This document shows positions 33,866 to 44,209 of a DNA stretch of 64,000 nucleotides, piece by piece (the stretch's first letter is position 1; every line of letters starts with the position of its first letter). Origin of the DNA: Portulaca oleracea (Eukaryota; Streptophyta; Magnoliopsida; Caryophyllales; Portulacaceae); NCBI GenBank assembly GCA_029582165.1, contig CM055893.1:25457179-25521178 (forward strand). Reading direction: 5' to 3'. The notes beneath the pieces were generated by a model. That model was not told where the DNA came from, searched no databases, and saw only the letters and a list, made by a program, of their open reading frames with translations. Both the position numbers and the translations under genes were made by a program.

Positions 33866-34376
33866 TTAGCACAAGGAGCCCGAATCGCCGCTATCTTCAA
33901 CCGGGTTGTTACCAGCATGTGAAGTCCCAATGTTGGAGGTGGCAGCCATGCCAAAATAGGTGTCCCAAGAATAGTAATCGCGACCAGGAGCAGTCTGCAT
34001 AGGAGGCGATGGTTCGAACAAGGGGACTCCAGAAGGATGTACGCTCGATGGGGACGATATGGAATGCTCCTGTGAAGCGGCTAGCCATGAATGGTCAGGA
34101 ACATGCCACTCAACATAGGGGGTAGGCCATACAGGACCAGTTCCATAACCAGGGGCTAGCCAACCAGAAGAAGCGGATCCTCCCAGCCAAGAGTGTTGAG
34201 GTGCAGACCACTCTTGCATACCCGTAGGCCATGAACGACCTATCCCAGGAGCCGGAATAGGCCATCCAGCAGAATGAGAACCAGAACCAAAAGAGGAAGC
34301 ATCGTATGGTGCAGGACGTGAAGTAGCATCATTCTCTAGGGCCTGACTGCTAGGATACCCTACGGATGCACCTAAG
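33866..34376 (-). pseudogene. PMD gene, C-terminal end of last exon, copy B
   Basis: Near-identical to 26635-27145, including the GDSGSLC end and stop. Ends at the hAT insertion; the 8-bp duplication CACCTAAG at 34369-34376 is part of the exon. Confidence 0.65.
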
Positions 34377-35024
34377 TAGGGGTGGGCACCATAAACCTAA
34401 ACCGCAAATTGAACCGCAAAACCACATAAACCAAACCGCAAAATGCGGTTAATCGAATTGATTTTTGCATAAAAGCGGTTTAGGTTAACCAAACCGCAAA
34501 ATGTGGTCTAGGTTTAGGTTTTGGATTTTCATGAAACGGTTAACCGCGGTTAACTGCTCTCAATTAAGTTGAAAAAAAACTTGTATGGAAGTGTGGAAAC
34601 TTGGATGTTTGGTTGATTACATGTTGGTCATTTGTTTTTTCAAAGGCAGGGGCAGCAGACTGCCAGACTGGGCAGCAAGTACCGGCGGCCGGTGTGCCGG
34701 CACATGCGTATCGTCACATCGGAATATGAATTTATTAGTAATATGATTGCATTTATTTTCATAAATGTTATTGTAAATTTCCAGGAAATCAGTTAATCAT
34801 AAACCATGTATGTTAACTGGGTAAATTTTCAAATTTTAAAAGTCGTTAACCGGCACCGCTTCTAAATTGCGGTTTTGAGGTTTGGTTTACGTTTTCATAT
34901 TTCAAAAGCGGTTAGCCTCATATTGCGGTTGCGGTTTAGGTTTTCAAAATCCAAAAACCTCAAATGCGGTTAACCGCATATGCAGTTAACCGCAAATGCG
35001 GTTAACCTGTTATGCCCACCCCTA
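34377..35024. mobile_element. Non-autonomous hAT-type element, copy B (complete ends)
   Basis: Perfect 12-bp terminal inverted repeats TAGGGGTGGGCA and TGCCCACCCCTA, with the 8-bp target duplication CACCTAAG at 34369-34376 and 35025-35032. Length 648 bp, no transposase. Subterminal AACCGC/GCGGTT repeats, some forming palindromes such as AACCGCAAAATGCGGTT. Confidence 0.92.
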
Positions 35025-35044
35025 CACCTAAGTCATGGTCCCTT

Positions 35045-38000
35045 TGTAATAACCCGAAGAAAATCCCTCCATTAATACGTATTAATTAGTTTAAATAATC
35101 AAGGTTAACAATAAATCACGAATAATTAAAGCGCGTGTTCCATTTTACTGATCCAGTGTATGTTTTGCAGGACTTGAACAGTGCAACGATCGTCAACAAA
35201 TTAGTTTAATTTTCTTTTCTTTTGAATTCTCTTCCGATAATTTTTTATAGTGATTCTGATCGTTTATGAATTCTTTTTCCGAGACCGATATATCAGGTCC
35301 CTCTTTTATTCATGGCAATTTAGGATTATAATTATGAGGAATTTTATGGAGGTGTTGGATATATTTATTTGGGTTCCAATAATCTTTTCCGGGTTAATAA
35401 ATTTAGGTAATTTAGGAATTTGGGGGATATGAGTGTATAAGGAATAAATCAAGTGGAGGAAGTTGGGGTTCTATTTTGGGCCACCTGGGCCAAGTAAAAA
35501 GGGAAGAGGAGGAGGAAGTTGGGCCTTTTTTTTGAAGTATTATGTATATATTAAGGGAGGGAGTAGCAATTAGTTTAATTCAAACTCAAAGGATATCACT
35601 CTTGCTTTCACTCTCCCTTATGACTCCTTGGCTCCCCTCACTCCACACCACCCACCCAGCCCCTTCCTGCTTGCCGCCTGCCCAGCCGACGGCCACCGCC
35701 AGCAGCCACGCCGGCCGTTTTCCGGCCACTTTTCCGGCCACCACCGCACCAATTCCACCCTCCTTTCTCACTTCTCTTCACCTCTCTTGCAAGTGTAACT
35801 CTCTCCACTTTGTTTCTCTTATTTTTCTTTCAAGTAAATCAAGTTGGAATCTGACAATGTATGGATTTTATGTTGGTTTCTTAGGTGATTTTGTGGCTTT
35901 AGTAATTAGCCAAAGGAAGGTGAAGGATCCAAGTCTCAAAGGAAGAAAGTTGGGTAAGTAACACTCATTTCTTGCTATCTTAGCCTAAATTAAGGGAACG
36001 TAGTGCAAATTATGGGCATGCATGTATGTTTAGTGGCTAAATTCTCTGTGGAAGTTTGGATACTTGTCTTAAATGAAGTGCATGTTTATAGATAAGTTAT
36101 AGAGTGAGTAGATTGAAGGATTTTAAGTGATGCATGTTGGATTGAATGATGAGTTGTGGAAATGAATGAGACAAGGGTGTTGCCACTGATTAGAGTATGT
36201 TTAGATGATGATTTTCGGGGCATTTCAAATCTTATTTTGGGGTTTATGGAAGCTAAAATATGTTTTGGGAGGGATATATGCTAGATTATAAGAGTTTAAG
36301 CATGCATGTCAACGAGTTATCAAGAATGTTACAATCTGGTTCGTAAATGGATTTTCCAGGAAATGAGGAATGTGATTTTGGCCTACTTTATGGCATGAAT
36401 AGATAGAGTAAAGTGTTAGCTAACACCCGGCTTTTGAATCTCGGGATTTCGATGTGTATAACATGAGTTATGACCAAAACCGTAAAGTGTTGCAATTATA
36501 TACGTGTTCTGAGGTCAGTACTTAAATGCATGTTGCTCGTCTATTTAGAGACTTTTTTGATCCAAATGTTCAACATGAAATTTTTAGACCATTCTTAAAG
36601 CTTTCCAGAAAGGTATGGTATACATTCATAGGATACCGGGAGAGAGAGTTATGAGCTTTTACATGGAAGGCAAAAATCTGAGTTTTCCAGAATGTATTTT
36701 TGGGACTGCCTGTATTGTTGGTCAAAATCCAACCCTTTCCCACGCTCAAATCAATTTGGAATTAAAATGAAAGTTAAAGTATAAACCACGAGCTTTCCGT
36801 GGACAGCTTACGGGCCCCAAACCGATTGGTATAACCCAAGTTATGGTATTCTGAAAAAGTTTGGTCGACATGTTTATTTTTCTGGACAGATTAGAGAAAC
36901 AAGAGTTTTGACCTTCTCAGCCACGTTTCTAGTTTTTATGGTCAACTACAAAGTTGGAGTACATGTTCTAAACTTTCCAAAAAGTCCTTTTATGCCCATG
37001 TTTCGATGCTTTTACGAGGCCTTATGATCTTATTAGTACTTCTTAGAAACCGAGATATTATTATTATTATAATTATTATTCCCCGAAAAATTCACTAAGT
37101 TCTTCCTCCTAAGTTAGGACGTAATTCATGATTTCCTTTCTTTTAAGTCCCTTCAAGAGATCGTTGTGCTATTGTTCAAGTCTCAGCTGGACCAATTTGT
37201 GTTCTTAAGTTTTCAGGTACGTATATCGCCTGATGTTTATGCATAATTGCATGATTTATTCTTTTTATGCCAAGTTTATATGTCTATTTAATCATTCATG
37301 CTTGCATGAAATCTCTTATAATTGAGTTCAAAGGTTACGCAAGTTTTATGAATCTTAAATATCAGGATCAAACTATCCAGTTAACTTATGATTTACTTTA
37401 AGATCCTAAACTACTCATCTCTTATGCTAAAACGCCTTACGTTAAGTTAATACTTTTATACTATGGATAATTCATGAGTTATGATCCATTACAGGAGCGA
37501 TATATATCCAAGAGATTTTAGAGATATCTTCAAAGTTGTGAATAAGATTGGTTAAGGGTCTAAGGGAATCAAATTTTTAAGGTTTAAGTTCTAAGTGTCT
37601 AAAATATTAATAAAGGTCCCGCCCATGCATAATCATGCCGAAGAGCACCCCATGTTTGATGGTGCCTTGCGCACACCCGGGAAAATATGACTATGGTGCG
37701 TAAAGTGCACCCCATGTAAATCATGTATGTGCCTTAGTGCACCCAAAGGATTATAGTTAGTGCCTTAGATGCACGTCATGAAAATCTGGCCAGTAGGATA
37801 TTTATCCACCATCTGGATCTCCCGATCGGTCCGGGTATGCGAATACGGAGGCTTAGCCAATGATTGCAAGTAGAGGACCTTCAGGATAATAATAGGATAA
37901 CCAAGTTTAAGTTTCTTAAGTTACTCAAGTCGTTTGAACCAAAGTAAAGCATTATGACTTGCATGTCAAAATTTTTATAAGTCTTGGTTTATAAGGGTTA

Positions 38001-38692
38001 AGGTCAAATGTTTGTGTTATGGCTTTGTGTGTTATATTACTTTTATTCTAAGGTTATGGTTATGTATGTTACCTTTAAAAAACGAACTCAAATTATTTTC
38101 CTTTAAGTTGTGATTTAAGTATAGGTTAAGTTATATTTCCCCATGTACATGTTAAGTATGGTCAAGCTATGTAAGTTATGCTCCCTTTTATTGTTTGATT
38201 ATTTATTTATATTGTTTTTAATGTTTTGGAACCGCGCTAAATAACTAAAATGAATTATGAAAAGATTCTTACGTTATTAGGGGGATATACGTACTGAGTT
38301 TAACTCACTTTTCGAAGTTTTATGTTTTCGTTTTAGGAATCTCGGCGAAGGAGAAGGAAATGCCCTGGGAGGACGAAACCCTAGAGCTTCTTAAGGAGAT
38401 TGAAGGTGGTTAAAGATTCTTGATGATAGATTTAAGAGAAATTTGTGATATTTTGGCTGTATAAATTTTATTGGGATTGTGTTATGTTGTTTGGAGGTGG
38501 TTTAGTTTAAGTTAAGTCTTGATAATGCAGGTTTGAAGCTAGTTCATGTTTTGGTTGTTTTGTTGGATTTATTCTTAGCCTTGTTCACCTCCATGAACGG
38601 CGGTAATACTCCCAAGTGTTTATCTGATGCTAATCATTGGGTTAGGTATAACATTAGCGTAATCTAGTAATTAGTAACCTGGGGGCATTACA
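35045..38692. repeat. 3.6-kb solo LTR, Tekay/Del-like, copy B
   Basis: Same ends and position as copy A (TGTAATAACCCG ... GGGGGCATTACA), 3648 bp. Near-identical throughout, with differences concentrated in GC-rich spots (about 35660-35730 against 28400-28470). The GTGCC...GTGCAC motif cluster is at about 37640-37776 and the TATA-like sequence near 35545-35556. Confidence 0.7.
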
Positions 38693-39223
38693 CCCTCACC
38701 ACTATCTCCCGACCACGCGGCGAGCGAGCGCAAGGCCGAGTACGACGAGAACGAGAGGGTCGGTAGGTGGCGCTTGACTCTCAAACATCCTTCACCCAAT
38801 AGGAATGGGGTTGAGTATCAGCACCATACCCAGCACTATGATGCGACCCCCCTGACCAAGTGGCTCCTCCAAGGACATCTCAGCCATGTCCTCTTCCATA
38901 TTCGGAGGACGACGATCTCTACTACCGGACCTGCTATGGTGAGACCCAGTTGAGTGTTGACCCTCGACCATAATGCCTTTACCGCGACCCTCTGGTACAG
39001 CTGCTAGAGGAGGACGAGAAGATCCACAAATTTCTTCCCGAGATAGGCCTCGAGAAGAATATTCCCCTACCGAAGAACGGCGTGGGGGCTCGGTGCGAGG
39101 GGCTCCTGCAGTAGAACGTCGAGGTGGCTCCCTTGGAACAGACTCCGCATCAGCCTCCATGTCAGCCCTTCTGTCGGTATTGCCGCGATATCTACCTAAG
39201 CCGGTGAATGCCCGGTCAATATG
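38693..39223 (-). pseudogene. PMD gene, middle of last exon, copy B
   Basis: ORF 38792-39160 repeats that of copy A with few changes. It is separated from the upstream exon part (40504 onwards) only by the solo LTR, whose 5-bp target duplication ATATG lies at 39219-39223. Confidence 0.65.
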
Positions 39224-40503
39224 TGTTCGGTTGCAATTTTTGTGGTTTTAAGTTAGGGTTGTCGGTCTCAGGGATGGGTATCTGGTATTCTTAGGATTAT
39301 GGTATGTCAAGAGTTTCCCAATGCAAAAAGCAATAAATCAAGTAAAGTAAGCAATTAAAACTAATCCTAGATATGCATCAAACCAATCAACTACCAAAAG
39401 CAATTAAAGCAAGTAATATAAAGCATAAAAGCACTAAGCAAAGCAAGTAGTACTAAAACAATCAAGTAACCTATAATAACCAAGCAAATGAAAACAAGAA
39501 ATTATACCTTTGTTGACTAAAACTTCTCTTGAATCCTTGTACTTGGGCTTCCTCCCGAACAAATAAGAAAGCGTGAATTGGATTACTAAGAATCCTCAAA
39601 TTCCCACTTGAGAGTGGAATTTGTGATCCTTAATCCTCCTCCTCACTAAAAGTTGGATTGGACATTTTTGTGGCTAAACTAGAATAATCAAAACAAGTAA
39701 TGCTAAAAATGAAAGTATAAAATGAAAGAGACAATGAAGAAAACTCTGAAAATGGATTGATTGAAAGTTGATTACAAAGTAGCTTGAAGAACAAGACAAT
39801 GAAAACCTAAGAGAGAGAAAGAGATTACAACTAGAAAAGCATTGAAAGCTAATTAATCAACAACTAAAGCTAGGTTAAAAGACTACTATTGCTAAAACCG
39901 CAGCTGAGAGTATATATAATAAGCCCAACTTGTTACACAAAACGCATCATTTCAATCCTGAATTAGACACAGAAAAGCTGGGTGGCTCGAGCGAGTCACC
40001 CCCCTGACTCGCCCTCTGGCCCACTGGGTGATGTCTTCTTGGCTGTTCTTCTTCAGCTGTACAGGCAGTCGACTCGGTCGAGTCGTGCAAATGGCTCGGT
40101 CGAGCCATCGTTCTGGTCACACCTTAACTTAGCCAAATTTCTTGAGTTTCATGACAGCCCGCAGAAACTTGACTCGCTCGAGCTAGAGGGTGACTCGGGC
40201 GAGTCAGCCATCTGACTCTCACTTCTCCTTGGCTCAACTGAATTTTGCAAGTTACATTCCTCAAGGCTTCCAGATGGTGGACTCGGGCGAGCCAGGATAT
40301 GACTCGGGCAAGTCATCCTGATGCCCCTCCTACTGCTCTTCCTCTGTTTGATGAGTTCAGCTCCATTTTGGCTCAATATTGGCTCAATCTCTCATTTTTC
40401 CTGTAAAACTAGAAAAACCTCATAACTAACATGATATACGGGGTTAGAACATGTAAAAATACCCTAACAAAGAGAAGAATTCGGCTCGGAACGAGACCGA
40501 ACA
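39224..40503 (-). repeat. Complete solo LTR, TGTTCGG family, with palindrome doublets
   Basis: Starts TGTTCGGTTGC and ends GAGACCGAACA; flanked by ATATG at 39219-39223 and 40504-40508. Length 1280 bp, no internal domains. The split LTR at 48491/63870, which has a polypurine tract on its right, shows that the family is transcribed from the minus strand; TATATATA lies on that strand at about 39911-39919. Four palindrome doublets of the form GACTCG-NN-CGAGTC lie at 39984-40316. Inserted in a PMD coding exon. Confidence 0.9.
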
Positions 40504-42902
40504 ATATGTTTCCTCATGGTGCTCCACTCCTTAGTCAATTGACAGAGGAAAGCCCATCTTGGCTGAGAAATAGCAAGACCAAGATTATATATATATAAGT
40601 GATATGTGGGATAAAAAGGAAGCAACATAAAATGAGGAATTACCGGTTTCCGCTCGAATGCTTGGAGTGTACAACACTCGCTGCTGTTCTCCACATCCAA
40701 GAAGCCGCCAATCTTTTTCCTCTCTAGTGGGATCTCCACCTCACCGGCCTTGGCATAAGGGCCCAGCTGTAAACTTTATGGTTAGGGATTAACCAAAACA
40801 TGATAGAGATAAGGGAAGAAGATACATACCACTCGGGGAGCCAAACGACTCAGATAACGCTGGAACTCTTCATTGAATTGCTCCTGCAGAACGTCATGCA
40901 CGAAGTTCTCAAAATCATGACCACGAATCAGATCCCTCAAAACACCCAAGTCAACGCGTCATGGCTCGAACATATGCTCCGGAGGATCCCGGGGAATAAG
41001 GCCGGGATATCCCCCCAGGATTTTCCTCGAAGCTCTCTTCCCCAAGTACCGCACGAAGCCCGAGGGTCCCTCCATCAGAATGCGGAGGCGAGTATCATAT
41101 TCCACTGGTTGCAAAGGGGTTGGCAATCCACCCATGTTGAATTCAACCAAAGGATGCCAATTCACTTGATCCTACGAAAGGAAGAGAGTTATTTCAAGGA
41201 TGGAGGAAAAATAAAAGAAAGATGTCAGGCATAAAGGAATACCGGTGCAAGGTCATCCAACACACGACAAATATGGTCGAGACTGCCTGGCTGGAATTTC
41301 TTCCCACGAATGGCCTCAACAGTCCGGCGTTCAGCAGCCGAGACTGTCTTATCCTTCTTTGAGCGAATACCCAAAGGCAGAATGTACTCATACACCCACG
41401 ACTGCATAAACATAAAGTCAAAGAAAGAGCAAAAGACTAGCAGTAGTACAAAGAGAAGAGTCTCGGGTACATACCTCAAGCACCTTCCGTAGAGCGCTAG
41501 CATGGCCATAATGGTAGCGAGTCTGAGTCGCATGGAGATAGACTGGATCATCATCCAGTGAAAGTCTGACACTGCGGCGAAGCCAGAGAATGAAGTTCGC
41601 ATAAGCCGCTTTACCCCAGTTCAGGTTCCGAACATTATTAAGGTCTAGAAGATTCCGAAACCAAGTCAGGGTAATATTGTCCCCATAGTTGGCGAAAAAG
41701 GTGGCGGAAATAATGTACACCGGGAAAATAAAGCGACGTTGCTCCCCAGGAAAATCTTGGAAGCTTGCATCACGAATAGCTCCCTCAAAGTGCATATAGG
41801 AAATGTTCGAAAGACCTTGCCCCTGGCCTAAGCGCGCTAACACTGGACCCAATCTATCCAAGACCATCGGCGGAATCTCAGTGTTGAAGATTACGTTATG
41901 CCCACCCCAAGGAAGGTCGGTGATCATAACGAAATCAGTGGGAGTGACAGTCATCTCACCCATAGGCAAGTGAAAGGAATTGGTAGTGTCCCAAAACCTT
42001 TCAGTCATAGCACGGCCAATAACGCGGAATGTTCGACCTCTCCAGGCCACCAAACATTTCCAAAATGGCATAAGACCTGCCGCGGTCAATGTGTTATTGA
42101 CAAAGTCTCCAGGAATTGACTCCGCTACTATAAGGGGATCTTTTAGGGCACCGGGAGTCTTCAAATTATCCCCCTAAAGGCAAACGAATTTTCAGGATGC
42201 TATTCAAAATGGGGGTTAATCTAAAACTTTGGGCTTAAAGAAAATTTTTTGGGCCCAAGCTAGACCCGGCATAAGCAGTGGGCTCACAGCCACGACCCGT
42301 AAAATAAACAAATAGCCCAAACAACACGGCCCAACAGAATTAAAACCCGCATGGGGTTTTTATCCAGTAAACGGGTCGCGCCTCTGGCCCGCAGCAGTTT
42401 GGGACGGCCCATGTGGCAAATAAAAACCCGCGTGGGTTATTTTATGTTCAAAGCAGGCCGCCTCCTTTGTCAGATGGGCCGAACACACGTAGGTCCAATA
42501 AAAGAAAACCCGCGGGGGGTTTTATCTAGACTATGGGCCGGAATTGGTCATTTCAGATCCATTTTTACAAATTGGGTTCTCGGTCGGAATGCATAAATGA
42601 AAAGGGCCATCATGAAGCCATATATATGCATCAATTCAAAGCATGCTTAAAATAATAAAAATCGACAAGACATGAATAATAAATTCGTGCTTTCTCATTT
42701 TTACATTAATCTAAGCACAAAAAGAGGGTTCGGAAATTACCTTGCCATGGGATCGGTAGAACCAAGCATGGTTCCAAGATTGAATGGTGAGATCTGAAGG
42801 GTCAGCATTCGCACCAGGGATGAAGTTGCGCCGTGAAGACATATCATGGGGCCATGCCGCCGCATGAGGAAGAGGAGGATTTCTATGGCCTCGGGGATGC
42901 AT
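40504..42902 (-). pseudogene. PMD gene, exons 1 to 6, Tat-2
   Basis: Minus-strand exons: 42902-42741 (NFIPGANADPSDLTI; donor GT intact), 42170-41476 (ERFWDTTNSFHLPMGEMTVT, then LPWGGHNVIFNTEIPPMV and LTWFRNLLDLNNVRNLNWGK), 41405-41244 (SWVYEYILPLGIRSKKD), 41174-40830 (VNWHPLVEFNMGGLPTPLQP), about 40767-40648 and 40566-40504. The 248-residue stretch over exon 2 is uninterrupted and the splice sites that fail in Tat-1 are normal here, but TGA replaces a Trp codon at 40959-40961. PMD family; role in the element unknown. The rest of the gene lies beyond three insertions to the left. Confidence 0.7.
42178..42737 (-). repeat. PMD intron 1, Tat-2, with three palindromes
   Basis: Palindromes at 42341-42362, 42423-42440 and 42505-42523 (AAAACCCGC..GGGTTTT type) with centres 80-82 bp apart. 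No coding signal. Confidence 0.75.
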
Positions 42903-43016
42903 TTTCTAAAAAACCCAAACTTTCTCCAAAGAGCAAATTTTTCTAGAGAGAAAAAGAAGCTAGAGAGATGTGGAGGAGTTGAAGATATGAATGAATGAAA
43001 TGAATGAAAGGCATGG

Positions 43017-43024
43017 TATTTATA
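43017..43024 (-). promoter_or_regulatory. TATA box of the PMD gene, Tat-2
   Basis: TATAAATA on the minus strand 115 bases before the ATG at 42902, conserved with 18331-18338. Confidence 0.6.
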
Positions 43025-43059
43025 GAAATGTTGAATGAATGAGTCGCTCGTTTCTAGGA

Positions 43060-43574
43060 CCCGCCTCGAGATGCCAAATGCGTTTCATTGGTCGAAAATC
43101 CAAAGTTCATCACTTTGCCACCCAAAGAAGAGACATGGCTGCGTAGCACGTCCTCATCCACACAAGAACCGGACCCACCAAGATTCTCTTCACGAGGAAG
43201 AAGAAAAAAAAAAGAAAGAAAAAAAAAAGAGAAAGAGAAAAACCACGGGGGTTTTGTGCCGCCTATGGCCCAGTTTCGCTGGCCAACCCTTCATCAGCCC
43301 AGGAAAGGTCATAAAATCCGCGGGGGTTTTATTGTTTCCAAGGCTCAATTCCGCGGTCCAAGCTCCCTTCAGCCCATTCGAATTAAATCATGTAACCCAA
43401 AATGATGGCCCAAAGACTACGGCCCAAGAGTTCCAAAAATTCAGGTAAAAATCTGAACCCATTGGCGTTTCCGAAAAAATTAACACTGTTTTTCTCTGTG
43501 ATTTTCAGGTCAGCGCTAAAAAGGGACCATACATCATCCGGTTGCCACATAAAAGAGCACCGTCATCAGCACCA
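43060..43574. repeat. PMD upstream region, Tat-2, with two palindromes
   Basis: Homologous to 18400-18700 of Tat-1. Palindromes at about 43239-43255 and 43311-43332 (arms ATAAAA..TTTTAT), centres about 75 bp apart, preceded by a purine run. No gene; the plus-strand ORFs here are antisense shadows of low-complexity sequence. Confidence 0.7.
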
Positions 43575-44074
43575 GTCGTCCAACGGATGCCACTTACAGG
43601 TCTCCGACGACATCATCAACAGTAGTCGTCTACCGGATGCCACTTAAAGGTCTCCGACGACATCATCAGCAGCAGTCATCCAACGGATGCCACTTAAAGG
43701 TCTCCGATGACATCATCAGCAGCGGTCGTCCAACAGATGCTACTTAAAGGTCTCCGACGAATCATCAATAGCAGTCGTCCAACGGATGCCACTTAAAGGT
43801 CTCCGACGACATGATCAGTAGCAGTCGCCCAATGGATGCCACTTAAAGGTTTCCGACGATATCATCAGCAGCAGTCGTCCAACGGATGCCACTTAAAGGT
43901 CTCCCACGACATCATCAGCAATAGTCGTTCAACGGATGCCACTTGAAGGTTTCCGACAACATCATCAGTATCAATCGTCCAACGGTTGCCACCTAAAGTT
44001 TACCGATGACATCATCATCACCGAAACATCAGCATAAGTCATCCAATAGTTGCCACATGAAGGCCTCCGATGAC
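43575..44074. repeat. Tandem hairpin array, period 50 bp, about 10 units
   Basis: Units start at 43575, 43625, 43675, 43725, 43774, 43824, 43874, 43924, 43974 and 44038. Each has a 6-bp arm, about 25 bases holding GGATGCCACTTAAAGGTCTC or a variant, and the returning arm. GTCGTC is answered by GACGAC (units 1 and 2), and GTCATC by GATGAC (43675/43706 and 44038/44069). Other units are imperfect. It sits just before the polypurine tract, as the 49/52-bp array and its neighbours do in Tat-1. Confidence 0.85.
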
Positions 44075-44194
44075 AGCGCCAACATCACCAACATCATTTG
44101 GTTGCCATATAAAAGAGCACCGCCAGCATCAAGTCAGACATCAAGCAGGCATCATCTCAGGCTACTTTGACCTTCGTCCTATACAGACTCGATC

Positions 44195-44207
44195 AAAGTG
44201 GGGGCTC
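44195..44207 (+). other. Polypurine tract of Tat-2
   Basis: AAAGTGGGGGCTC, identical to Tat-1 and 2 bases before the LTR. Confidence 0.85.
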
Positions 44208-44209
44208 TC

